From NCBI RefSeq assembly GCF_004614195.1, contig NZ_SPUM01000150.1, positions 1-64,000 of the forward strand: a DNA stretch of 64,000 nucleotides. The letters are read 5' to 3'. A model generated the notes under the pieces. The model worked only from the letters and a program-made list of their open reading frames with translations, did not search any database and was not told the DNA's origin. This DNA comes from Massilia horti (GTDB lineage Bacteria > Pseudomonadota > Gammaproteobacteria > Burkholderiales > Burkholderiaceae_D). This document shows, piece after piece, positions 47,801 to 57,475 of this stretch (its first letter is position 1; the number at the start of each line of letters is the position of its first letter). Position numbers and translations under genes: made by a program.

Positions 47801-49342
47801 ATGCAACTTAACCCATCTGAAATCAGCGAACTGATCAAGAGCCGGATCCAGGGCCTCGAGGGTTCGGCTGAAGTTCGTAATCAAGGCACGGTGATCTCCG
47901 TCGCCGACGGTATCACCCGCATCCACGGCCTGTCGGATGTGATGCAGGGCGAGATGCTGGAATTCCCGGGCAACACCTTTGGCCTGGCCATGAACCTGGA
48001 GCGCGACTCGGTCGGCGCAGTTATCCTGGGTAACTACGAGCACATCTCGGAAGGCGACACCGTGAAGACCACCGGCCGCATCCTGGAAGTGCCGGTCGGC
48101 CCGGAACTGCGTGGCCGCGTGGTTAACGCACTGGGCCAGCCGATCGACGGCAAGGGCCCGATCAACACCACGCTGACCTCGCCGGTCGAAAAGATCGCGC
48201 CGGGCGTGATCGCGCGTGAATCCGTGTCGCAGCCGATGCAGACTGGCCTGAAGTCGATCGACTCGATGGTGCCGATCGGCCGTGGCCAGCGTGAGCTGAT
48301 CATTGGCGACCGCCAGACCGGCAAGTCGGCCGTGGCGGTGGACGCGATCATCAACCAGAAGGGTCAGAACATGACCTGCGTGTACGTGGCGATCGGCCAG
48401 AAGGCCTCGACCATCAAGAACATCGTGCGTTCGCTGGAACAGCATGGCGCGATGGAGTACACGATCGTGGTTGCCGCTTCCGCTTCGGAATCGGCCGCTA
48501 TGCAGTACATCGCCGCCTACTCGGGCTGCGCCATGGGCGAATACTTCCGCGACCGCGGCGAAGACGCGCTGATCGTGTATGACGACCTGTCCAAGCAGGC
48601 AGTCGCTTACCGTCAGATCTCGCTGCTGCTGCGCCGTCCGCCGGGCCGCGAAGCGTATCCGGGCGACGTGTTCTACCTGCACTCGCGCCTGCTCGAGCGC
48701 GCCGCACGCGTGAACGCCGACTACGTCGAAGCCTTCACCAACGGCGCAGTCAAGGGCAAGACCGGCTCGCTGACCGCACTGCCGATCATCGAAACCCAGG
48801 CGGGCGACGTGTCGGCCTTCGTTCCGACCAACGTGATCTCGATTACCGACGGCCAGATCTTCCTGGAGACCTCGCTGTTCAACGCCGGTATCCGTCCTGC
48901 GATTAACGCAGGTATCTCGGTGTCGCGCGTCGGTGGCGCTGCCCAGACCAAGGTCATCAAGGGCCTGTCGGGCGGTATCCGTACCGACCTGGCGCAGTAC
49001 CGTGAGCTGGCTGCGTTCGCGCAGTTCGCATCGGACCTGGACGAGTCGACCCGCAAGCAGCTGGACCGCGGCGCACGCGTGACCGAACTGCTCAAGCAGC
49101 CGCAATACTCGCCGCTGCCGATCTCGCTGATGGCCGTGTCGCTGTTCGCCGTCAACAAGGGCTACTTCGACGACATCGAAGTCAAGCAGGTGCTGCCGTT
49201 CGAAGCCGGCCTGCACTCCCACATGAAGGCCAAGTACGGCGCGCTGCTCTCGAAGATCGAAGAGACCAAGCAACTGGACAAGGATGGCGAAGCACAACTC
49301 GCCGCCGCCATTGTTGAGTTCAAGAAGTCGGGCGCTTATTAA
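47801..49342 (+). CDS. atpA: ATP synthase F1 subunit alpha
   Basis: 513 residues. Walker A GDRQTGKS at 169-176 and the alpha signature [17 protein letters not shown]. Non-catalytic nucleotide-binding subunit of the hexamer. AGGAG site before the ATG. Confidence 0.98.
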   Translation: MQLNPSEISELIKSRIQGLEGSAEVRNQGTVISVADGITRIHGLSDVMQGEMLEFPGNTFGLAMNLERDSVGAVILGNYEHISEGDTVKTTGRILEVPVGPELRGRVVNALGQPIDGKGPINTTLTSPVEKIAPGVIARESVSQPMQTGLKSIDSMVPIGRGQRELIIGDRQTGKSAVAVDAIINQKGQNMTCVYVAIGQKASTIKNIVRSLEQHGAMEYTIVVAASASESAAMQYIAAYSGCAMGEYFRDRGEDALIVYDDLSKQAVAYRQISLLLRRPPGREAYPGDVFYLHSRLLERAARVNADYVEAFTNGAVKGKTGSLTALPIIETQAGDVSAFVPTNVISITDGQIFLETSLFNAGIRPAINAGISVSRVGGAAQTKVIKGLSGGIRTDLAQYRELAAFAQFASDLDESTRKQLDRGARVTELLKQPQYSPLPISLMAVSLFAVNKGYFDDIEVKQVLPFEAGLHSHMKAKYGALLSKIEETKQLDKDGEAQLAAAIVEFKKSGAY

Positions 49343-49403
49343 TACGGCTCCTCAGGGGCAGCCCCCCGGGCAGCCCCGGTTGGGATAGAAGGAGTAAGGA
49401 CTC

Positions 49404-50282
49404 ATGGCAGTAGGCAAAGAGATACGTGGCAAGATCAAGAGCGTAGAGAATACGAAGAAGATCACCAAGGCGATGGAAATGGTCGCCGCGTCCAAGATGC
49501 GCAAGGCGCAGGACCGGATGCGCGCCGCCCGTCCGTACAGTGAGAAGATCCGTAACATCACCGCCAATCTTGCTGCTGCTAACCCGGAGTACACGCACCC
49601 GTTCATGGCCAAGGCCAAGGGCGAGGCGAAGGCGAATGCCGTTGGCTTCATCGTCGTGACGACCGACAAGGGTCTGTGCGGCGGCATGAACACCAACGTG
49701 CTGCGCCAGGTAACGCAGAAAACCCGCGAACTGGAACAGGCCGGCAACAAGGTCGAAGCTGTCGCGATCGGCAACAAGGGTCTGGGCTTCCTGAACCGTG
49801 TCGGCGTGCCCATCGTGTCGCACGTGACGCAGACTGGCGACACCCCGCACCTGGAAAAGCTGATCGGCCCGGTCAAGGTGATGCTGGACGCTTACCAGGA
49901 CGGCAAGCTGGACGCCGTGTACCTGTGCTACACCCGGTTTATCAACACGATGAAGCAAGAGCCGGTCGTCGAGCAGCTGCTGCCGCTGCCGGCCAAGCAA
50001 CTGCAGGCCGACAAGAGCGCTCATGGATGGGATTACCTCTATGAGCCGGAAGCGGCAACCGTGATCGATGAACTGCTGGTGCGCTATGTCGAGGCCCTGA
50101 TTTACCAGGGCGTCGCCGAGAACCTGGCGTCCGAGCAGTCGGCGCGCATGGTGGCGATGAAGGCGGCAAGCGACAACGCAGGTAACGTCATTGGCGAGCT
50201 CAAGCTGGTCTATAACAAGACCCGCCAGGCTGCGATTACCAAAGAACTCTCCGAGATCGTCGCCGGCGCCGCTGCGGTGTAA
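49404..50282 (+). CDS. atpG: ATP synthase F1 subunit gamma
   Basis: 292 residues. N-terminal helix ([35 protein letters not shown]) and C-terminal coiled coil ([33 protein letters not shown]) form the rotating shaft. Followed by a 108-base gap containing a hairpin before atpD. Confidence 0.97.
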   Translation: MAVGKEIRGKIKSVENTKKITKAMEMVAASKMRKAQDRMRAARPYSEKIRNITANLAAANPEYTHPFMAKAKGEAKANAVGFIVVTTDKGLCGGMNTNVLRQVTQKTRELEQAGNKVEAVAIGNKGLGFLNRVGVPIVSHVTQTGDTPHLEKLIGPVKVMLDAYQDGKLDAVYLCYTRFINTMKQEPVVEQLLPLPAKQLQADKSAHGWDYLYEPEAATVIDELLVRYVEALIYQGVAENLASEQSARMVAMKAASDNAGNVIGELKLVYNKTRQAAITKELSEIVAGAAAV

Positions 50283-50300
50283 TGGCGTATTAATGCTTGC

Positions 50301-50341
50301 GGGACAGAGTTAAGTGAGCGAAGCGAAACGTACTCTGTCCC
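50301..50341. repeat. GGGACAGAGT hairpin inside the atp operon
   Basis: GGGACAGAGT (50301-50310) and ACTCTGTCCC (50332-50341) form a perfect 10-bp stem around a 21-base loop. There is no T run after it, so it should not end transcription of atpDC but could affect message stability. Seems a REP-like element of another family. Confidence 0.7.
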
Positions 50342-50360
50342 CAACTGGTCAAGCTTGTAA

Positions 50361-51794
<1,434 letters not shown>

Positions 51795-51821
51795 GTCGGC
51801 TTCGTCTACTGAAGGACAACC

Positions 51822-52244
51822 ATGGCAAACACTATCCACGTTGACGTCGTCTCAGCCGAAGAGCAGATCTTTTCGGGCGAAGCCGAGTTCGTCGCGTTGC
51901 CGGGTGAAGCAGGTGAGCTGGGTATCTACCCCAAGCACATTCCGCTGATCACGCGCATCAAGCCGGGTGCGGTACGCATTCAGGTGCCGGGCCAGGCTGA
52001 CGAAGAGTTCGTCTTCGTCGCTGGCGGCATCCTCGAGGTGCAGCCGAACGGCGTGACGGTCCTGGCCGACACCGCGATCCGCGGGCACGACCTGGATGAA
52101 GCAAAGGCGCAGGAAGCCAAGAAGATGGCGGAAGAGCTGATGCAGAACCAGGACTCGAAGATCGACTACGCCAAGGCGCAAGCCGAACTGGCGGCGGCGA
52201 TGGCCCAACTCGCGGCGATTGCGAAGCTGCGCGCCAAGCGCTGA
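51822..52244 (+). CDS. atpC: ATP synthase F1 subunit epsilon
   Basis: 140 residues. Beta-sandwich N-terminal part ([29 protein letters not shown]) and a two-helix C-terminal part that can inhibit the enzyme. Last gene of the operon, ended by a terminator. Confidence 0.97.
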   Translation: MANTIHVDVVSAEEQIFSGEAEFVALPGEAGELGIYPKHIPLITRIKPGAVRIQVPGQADEEFVFVAGGILEVQPNGVTVLADTAIRGHDLDEAKAQEAKKMAEELMQNQDSKIDYAKAQAELAAAMAQLAAIAKLRAKR

Positions 52245-52265
52245 GTTTCGCGCCAAGCGGCAAAC

Positions 52266-52294
52266 AAAAAGGCAGCCTTCGGGCTGCTTTTTTT
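52266..52294 (+). terminator. rho-independent terminator of the atp operon
   Basis: GGCAGCC-TTCG-GGCTGC with a UUCG tetraloop, followed by seven T and preceded by five A, so it can also work on the opposite strand for the dipeptidase gene. Confidence 0.95.
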
Positions 52295-52306
52295 ATGCGT
52301 TTTAAA

Positions 52307-52412
52307 TGGGGTCAGACCCTAATTTTTCGGCAACAAAGTGCTTAGACCCAAAAATGGGGTCAGACCCTAATTTTTTTGCAACAAATTACTTGATTATTAG
52401 GGTCTGACCCCA
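52307..52412. repeat. GGGGTCAGACCC repeat, copy left of the dipeptidase
   Basis: 106 bases: two units beginning GGGGTCAGACCCTAATTTTT and an inverted end TTAGGGTCTGACCCC. Nearly identical (about six differences by eye) and in the same direction as the copy at 53834-53939 on the other side of the dipeptidase gene. Confidence 0.9.
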
Positions 52413-52517
52413 CCGTAGATTTGCCTGACCGCATCAAATGAATGGCCGTGAGGAACACGGCCATTTTTTATCTTCATACGAAAGCAAAGCTCGTCATATC
52501 GTTCGGCAAAACCGTCT

Positions 52518-53759
52518 CTACGTTTTATCGACCATCGCCAGGCTCGGCTTGCGCGTCTTCTGCAACCGCGCCGCCACCTGCTCGGCCTTGGCAAAGGTGC
52601 GGATCAGATTGCCGCCCGCGAGCTTTTCCAGATCCGCGTCGGTCCAGCCGCGCTTGATCAGTTCGGCAAACAGGGCGGGATAGGTCGACACGTCCTTCAG
52701 CCCGGTTGGTGTGGTCGCGCCGCAAAAGTCGGCGCCGATGCCGACATGATCCTTGCCCGCCACGCGCGCGATGTGATCGATATGATCGGCTACGTCCGAA
52801 ATGGTCACCTCCGGCTGGAGCCCCGCCTCCTTCTCGTATTCCGCCTTGATCTTTGCGATCTCATCCTTGCTGGATCCTTTCGGAATGCGCTTGCCTAACC
52901 CGACCCGCCATGCCAGTGATTTCGAGCTCAGGAACTCGGGCACGTAGTAGACCATGACCACGCCGCCATTGGCCTGCATACGCTTGAGCACGTCGTCCGG
53001 CACGTTGCGATCGGTCGGCGCGAGGGCGCGCGCGCCGGTGTGCGAGAAGATCACTGGCGCCTCGGTGGCATCGAGCGCCTGGTGCATGACTTCCGCGCTC
53101 ACGTGGCTCAGGTCCACCAGCATGCCCAGCCGGTTCATCTCCCTCACCACTTCCTTGCCGAACGGCGTCAGGCCGTGATGCTTGGGTTTATCGAGCGCAG
53201 CGTCGGCCCAGTCCAGCGTCACATTGTGGGTGAGCGTCATGTAGCGAGCGCCGAGATCGTAATAGGCGCGCAGCGCGCCCATGCTGTTCTCGATCACGTG
53301 TCCGCCTTCCATGCCCAGGAAGCTCGCGATCTTGCCCGCCTTCTTCGCCTCCAGGATATCGCTACTGCGCGTTGCCAGCATAAAGGTTTCCGGATAGCGC
53401 TCGATCATCCGTTTGGTCAACTCGATCTGCTCGAGTTGGGTGCGGGCCCAGCCCTCCTTCAATCCGCCATCGACGTAGACGCTCCAGAACTGCGCCGAAA
53501 GGTAGCCTTCCTTCAGGCGCGCGAGGTCGGTTTCCCCGTCCGTGTGCTGACGCAGGTCGTAACCCTCGAGGTCGCCGCGATGCTTGGGATGGTCGCGGAT
53601 TAGGTACGGCAGGTCGTTGTGGCCGTCTACCAGTGGCACGCGGGCCAGCAAGGCTTTGGCGTGGCCCAGTGCGGCATCGTCGGAAACCGGTTTGGAGTCG
53701 GCTGCGACGCAGGAAATGGACACGCAAAGTCCGGCGACGATGAGGGGAATGCGGTGCAT
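52518..53759 (-). CDS. membrane dipeptidase-type metallopeptidase (family M19)
   Basis: 413 residues from the ATG at 53759. Signal peptide about 1-20 (VAGLCVSISCVAA). VDGHNDLP supplies the first metal ligands (HxD), FLGMEGGHVI the bridging Glu, DLSHVS a further His, then FSHTGARAL. Cleaves dipeptides, in bacteria often with broad or D-residue tolerance, in the periplasm. Flanked on both sides by 106-bp direct repeats. Confidence 0.93.
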   Translation of the reverse strand: MHRIPLIVAGLCVSISCVAADSKPVSDDAALGHAKALLARVPLVDGHNDLPYLIRDHPKHRGDLEGYDLRQHTDGETDLARLKEGYLSAQFWSVYVDGGLKEGWARTQLEQIELTKRMIERYPETFMLATRSSDILEAKKAGKIASFLGMEGGHVIENSMGALRAYYDLGARYMTLTHNVTLDWADAALDKPKHHGLTPFGKEVVREMNRLGMLVDLSHVSAEVMHQALDATEAPVIFSHTGARALAPTDRNVPDDVLKRMQANGGVVMVYYVPEFLSSKSLAWRVGLGKRIPKGSSKDEIAKIKAEYEKEAGLQPEVTISDVADHIDHIARVAGKDHVGIGADFCGATTPTGLKDVSTYPALFAELIKRGWTDADLEKLAGGNLIRTFAKAEQVAARLQKTRKPSLAMVDKT

Positions 53760-53833
53760 GGATCGATCCCTTGAAAAAAAGACGAAGAAGTGCTGCCCGA
53801 CTGACAAGTATCTCATGGGGTAACAGGGGTAAC

Positions 53834-53939
53834 AGGGGTCAGACCCTAATTTTTCGGCAACAAAGTGCTTAAACCCAAAAATGGGGTCAGACCCTAATTT
53901 TTGTGCAACAAATTGCTCGATAATTAGGGTCTGACCCCA
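53834..53939. repeat. GGGGTCAGACCC repeat, copy right of the dipeptidase
   Basis: Same two-unit structure and direction as the copy at 52307-52412. Together they bracket one gene. The inverted outer ends let each copy fold into a hairpin, so this one could terminate the amidase transcript coming from the right. Confidence 0.9.
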
Positions 53940-53985
53940 GCGCAGCTACGCGGCGCAGGATATGCACCCAGGCGTTCGATAAGCG

Positions 53986-54028
53986 TAGGGGGCGCGGGGG
54001 CGCCGAAGACCCGTGCGCACGCGCACGT
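53986..54028. repeat. half copy of the TAGGGTGCGCACC family
   Basis: TAGGGGGCGCGGGGGCGCCG, then GACCCGTGCGCACGCG, matches the left half of the element at 55927. The right arm is missing. Lies just past the amidase stop. Confidence 0.6.
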
Positions 54029-54046
54029 TCGATCCGCCAGCTGCGT

Positions 54047-54655
54047 TTATTTTTTGCGTGCCAGCCGTTCCGCGACCTTCTCGCGGAAATATCCCTGCTG
54101 CACATAGCGGTAGAGATTGGCGCCCGGGCAGACAGTTTGCTTTGAATAATCCCGGTGGCTCGCAATGCGCTCGAGCGGAACGTTGTACTTAGCAGCCAGC
54201 ATTGCCATCAGGTCCACGACCGCGTCGAGCTGCTTCTGGTTCGGCTCCACGTCCTCGAAGTTGCCGACGACTTCGATCAGTGCGTGACCCAGCGGGTCGT
54301 ACTCGGTGTTGGTATCGCCGGCATACGCAATGTTGCGGCCCTCATAGATGCGACCGTCCAGGTCGATAACGTAATGGTAGGGAATGTCCAGCCAATGCTT
54401 GGTGGTGCGCGACCACGACTGTAGGTTGCGCAGGTACTTGACCGGATCGGTGCCGGGTTTGAACGGCTCGCCTTGATGGTGCAGGGTGATATGGGTGATC
54501 GTATGCTTGCGAGCAAGCGTCGCGTCGGCCGCAGTGCCGCCCCAATCTGGAACCGCCACAATGCGGCGCTCGACCTCGGCCAGCGGCTGCGCGCTCGCGT
54601 TGTGGGTCAAAGCCAGGCACACGGCGGTGACCAGAAGGGCATTCTTCAGGAGCAT
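54047..54655 (-). CDS. N-acetylmuramoyl-L-alanine amidase (Amidase_2 / PGRP fold)
   Basis: 202 residues from the ATG at 54655. Signal peptide about 1-22 (ALTHNASA). ITHITLHHQG gives the first zinc His, PYHYVIDLDGRIYEGR and GHALIEVVGNFE are the fold core, and ASHRDYSKQTVCPG supplies the later zinc ligands. Cuts the bond between MurNAc and the stem peptide in the periplasm. The Cys late in the motif is in the usual place. Confidence 0.9.
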   Translation of the reverse strand: MLLKNALLVTAVCLALTHNASAQPLAEVERRIVAVPDWGGTAADATLARKHTITHITLHHQGEPFKPGTDPVKYLRNLQSWSRTTKHWLDIPYHYVIDLDGRIYEGRNIAYAGDTNTEYDPLGHALIEVVGNFEDVEPNQKQLDAVVDLMAMLAAKYNVPLERIASHRDYSKQTVCPGANLYRYVQQGYFREKVAERLARKK

Positions 54656-54783
54656 TGGAAGCGCATTCGTGTTGCGAATGCGCCATCTTTTCACAGATGG
54701 ATCCGATATCGCAAGGTTTTCCACGCTAGCGAATTGATGCAAACCTGATAAGCTACGTGATCAGATTTTTCACGAGCACATTT

Positions 54784-55212
54784 ATGCGAAGCATTCATCA
54801 GATCCTGAACGAAGCCAAGACCATTGCCGTGGTGGGCATGTCGAACAAGCCGGAACGGGACAGCCGCAGTGTCGCCGAGTACCTGCAGGCACATGAATAC
54901 CGCATTATTCCCGTCAATCCGGCGTACGTGGGCCAGGAGATTCTGGGCGAACCCGTCTATGCAAGCTTGCAGGAGGCGGCCGACGCCCTGGCGCCGCGTG
55001 GGCAGAGGATCGACATCGTCGACTGCTTCCGCAAGTCCGAGGAAATGGCAGCCGTCGCGCGCGATGCCATCGAAGTGCGTGCCGGCTGCCTGTGGATGCA
55101 ACTGGGTGTCGAGAACCAGCAAGCCGCCGACCTGGCGCGCGCGGCGGGCCTGGATGTGGTGATGAACCATTGCATCAAGATCGAACATAAAGCGTTGGCT
55201 TTATCAACATGA
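54784..55212 (+). CDS. CoA-binding domain protein (YccU-like)
   Basis: 142 residues from the ATG at 54784. A single Rossmann-like CoA-binding domain: TIAVVGMSNKPERDS near the start, YRIIPVNPAY, DIVDCFRKSEE, and a C-terminal VVMNHCIKIEH. Cytoplasmic. Precise role unknown in the family. Divergent from the amidase. Confidence 0.9.
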   Translation: MRSIHQILNEAKTIAVVGMSNKPERDSRSVAEYLQAHEYRIIPVNPAYVGQEILGEPVYASLQEAADALAPRGQRIDIVDCFRKSEEMAAVARDAIEVRAGCLWMQLGVENQQAADLARAAGLDVVMNHCIKIEHKALALST

Positions 55213-55280
55213 GGAGTGGTTCCGACGCAGCTTCATTGCGCTAGAATACTGGTCACTTCAACAACTCAACGGACCATGTC

Positions 55281-55871
55281 ATGCTGAAGATGCCCGCACT
55301 GCTGCTTTCTCTTTCCGCCGCTGTACTCGCTACTCAACCTGCCATGGCACAGTCGTCCAAGGCGCCAGTTGCGCAGCCGATTGCGACGAGCTGCCCGGTT
55401 GTCCTGAAGCACACCTTCAAACGCCTGCAGGACGATGCGCCGCAGGACCTGTGCCAGTACGCCGGCAAGGTCGTGCTGGTGGTGAACACTGCCAGCTACT
55501 GCGGCTATACCAAGCAGTATACGGGGCTGGAGGAGTTGTATGCCAAGTACGGCAGCCGCGGCCTGGTGGTGCTGGGCTTCCCGTCCAACGATTTCGGCAA
55601 CCAGGAGCCGGGCACGTCGCAGGAAATTGCGGACTTCTGCTTTAACACTTACGGGGTCAAGTTCCCGATGTTCGCCAAGAGCTCGGTGATCGGTACCGCG
55701 GCCAATCCGCTGCACGCGAACCTGACTCAGCTGACCGGGCAGGCGCCAAAATGGAACTTCGCCAAATACCTGATCGACCGCAACGGCAAAGTCGTCGCAT
55801 TCTTCCCGAGCAAGGTGGCGCCGGAGGATCCTCAGCTTGTTGGCAAGATCGAACAAACGCTTGCGCTGTAA
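55281..55871 (+). CDS. periplasmic glutathione-peroxidase-family protein
   Basis: 196 residues. Signal peptide about 1-23 (ATQPAMAQ), unusual because most bacterial family members are cytoplasmic. Catalytic set Cys74 (NTASYCGYT), Gln108 (FGNQEPG), Trp158 and Asn159 (KWNF). The Cys is not Sec. Reduces peroxides, in bacteria often with thioredoxin-like donors, here presumably in the periplasm. Confidence 0.92.
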   Translation: MLKMPALLLSLSAAVLATQPAMAQSSKAPVAQPIATSCPVVLKHTFKRLQDDAPQDLCQYAGKVVLVVNTASYCGYTKQYTGLEELYAKYGSRGLVVLGFPSNDFGNQEPGTSQEIADFCFNTYGVKFPMFAKSSVIGTAANPLHANLTQLTGQAPKWNFAKYLIDRNGKVVAFFPSKVAPEDPQLVGKIEQTLAL

Positions 55872-55926
55872 GCCAAGGGACCCACGCTCCCTGCGAACTG
55901 CCGAAGCCCCCAGCCGTTGCACATTG

Positions 55927-56041
55927 TAGGGAGCGCGGGGCCGCCGAGGACCTGTGCGCACGCGGTTCGCAAAAGTCGCGCAGCGAAGCGGCAGCCGCAA
56001 GTCAGCATGCGGCGACCGCGTGCGCGCAGGTGCGCACCCTA
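55927..56041. repeat. 115-bp inverted-repeat element, TAGGGTGCGCACC family
   Basis: CCTGTGCGCACGCGGT on the left pairs with ACCGCGTGCGCGCAGG near the right end, which finishes GTGCGCACCCTA as in the copy at 39012. The left end is diverged (TAGGGAGCGCGGGGCC). It occupies most of the gap between the peroxidase and DUF6058 genes. Confidence 0.75.
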
Positions 56042-56090
56042 CGCCTCCTTGCCGTCCCGCGTGGCCGGTTTTCTTTTTTGTGGGCTGGCG

Positions 56091-56711
56091 CTAAAGCCGA
56101 AAGGCCCGGCGAACGTCGTCGATGTATCTGCGGCGCGAACTTCTTGCCACCTCATGCGGCGCAAATGGCGAGCTAACGCCATCGAGCAGGTCGACGCAGG
56201 CGCTCAGCCGCTCGCGTTTGACGCTAGTGAGCACTTGCTCAACAGTTAACTCCCGGATGACGACAATCGCCGCTTCCTTGGTGGCGATGTCTTCCGGCAG
56301 GCCGGACACGGTACACAAGCCATATGTCCCATCCAAAAAATGCTGCCACTCCGACTCGATGTGGCTGTCGGACAGCGCGGCCGCAAAATCTCCGAGGCCA
56401 GACGTCCCGAGCTCGGCCAGACGCTTACGGTACCGGTCCGCGAACAGGGCATGGGCTTGAACTTCGTCCGTGAGTGTGGGGAGAAGCGCGGCCCAGGCCA
56501 CGTATCCCTTTGCGTAGTAGTCGATCGCGTGCGCTTCGCGGTGCGCGCCGAAGAACGAATCGCAGGCGATATCGAGCCGCAGCCGGTAGGACGGCTTGGG
56601 CATCATCCTGCGCTGCTGCCATTGATCGAGTAGCTGGCCGTCGAGCCGCGCATGCTCGAGCAGCTGCTCCCGCGTGTAAAAATGCCCGGTCAGGTATTGG
56701 ATCAGGTCCAT
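56091..56711 (-). CDS. DUF6058 family protein
   Basis: 206 residues. The start MDLIQYLTGHFYTREQLLEHA and the later LRLDIACDSFFGAHREAHAIDYYAKGYVAWAALLPTL match DUF6058, a family sometimes listed near natural-product genes. No such cluster is visible here. Soluble, helical. Function unknown. Divergent from the ArsR-like gene. Confidence 0.8.
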   Translation of the reverse strand: MDLIQYLTGHFYTREQLLEHARLDGQLLDQWQQRRMMPKPSYRLRLDIACDSFFGAHREAHAIDYYAKGYVAWAALLPTLTDEVQAHALFADRYRKRLAELGTSGLGDFAAALSDSHIESEWQHFLDGTYGLCTVSGLPEDIATKEAAIVVIRELTVEQVLTSVKRERLSACVDLLDGVSSPFAPHEVARSSRRRYIDDVRRAFRL

Positions 56712-56785
56712 CGGCTGCCTCTTGAGATGTGGTGGCCGGACTATACGCGCTTGTTGCGGTGTGATGGTTCGGCTAACATCGAACC

Positions 56786-57475
56786 ATGAGGGACGGCCCG
56801 AACATTACGACCATCGCCGCACTGATCGGCGACCACGCGCGTGCCCAGGTGCTGACCGCGCTCATGTCCGGCATGGCGCTGACCGCGACCGAGCTGGCGG
56901 CGGTGGCGGGCGTGACCAAGCAGACGGTCAGCGCGCATCTGGCCAAGCTGGTGGATGCCGGCCTGCTGGCGGTAGAGGCGCAGGGGCGCCACCGATATTT
57001 CAGCCTGGCGGACGAGGATGTGGCCCAGCTGCTCGAATCGCTGATGGGCGTGGCCTTGCGCACGGGGGCGGTGAGGGTGCGTTCCAGCCCGCGCGAGCCG
57101 GCCCTGCGGCGTGCGCGGGTCTGCTACGACCACCTGGCAGGCGAACTGGGGGTGCTCCTGTATGACAATCTGGTCCGGCGCGAAGCGTTTGTATTCGATG
57201 CCAACGGCCTGTCGCTCGGCGAGCGCGGACGCGCGCTGATCGCTGAACTTGGCATCGAGCCAGATCAGCTGGAAGGGCGCCGACGTCCCGCCTGCCGCAC
57301 CTGCCTGGACTGGAGCGAGCGCCGGCATCATCTGGCGGGCGCGGTGGGATCGGCGCTGCTGGCGCGCTTTCTTGAACTGGGATGGGCGCGACGGGTGCCT
57401 GGCACCAGGATCGTCGCGTTCAGCCACGACGGCGAGCAGCGCCTGCGTGCGTGGAGTGGCGCGCTACCAGCCTGA
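56786..57475 (+). CDS. ArsR-type winged-helix regulator with long C-terminal domain
   Basis: 229 residues. Helix-turn-helix in the first 75 residues (ALTATELAAVAGVTKQTVSAHLAKLVDAGLLAVEAQGRHRYFSL). The second half (with CRTCLDWSERRHHLAGAVG, two Cys) is the domain typical of larger ArsR-like proteins of this group. No metal-binding ELCVCDL motif. Its end overlaps the convergent pabB by 12 bases. Confidence 0.88.
   Translation: MRDGPNITTIAALIGDHARAQVLTALMSGMALTATELAAVAGVTKQTVSAHLAKLVDAGLLAVEAQGRHRYFSLADEDVAQLLESLMGVALRTGAVRVRSSPREPALRRARVCYDHLAGELGVLLYDNLVRREAFVFDANGLSLGERGRALIAELGIEPDQLEGRRRPACRTCLDWSERRHHLAGAVGSALLARFLELGWARRVPGTRIVAFSHDGEQRLRAWSGALPA

Noticed and set aside
47792-49297. A 501-codon open frame antisense to atpA
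   Set aside because: His/Arg/Asp-rich shadow of one of the most conserved genes in the window.
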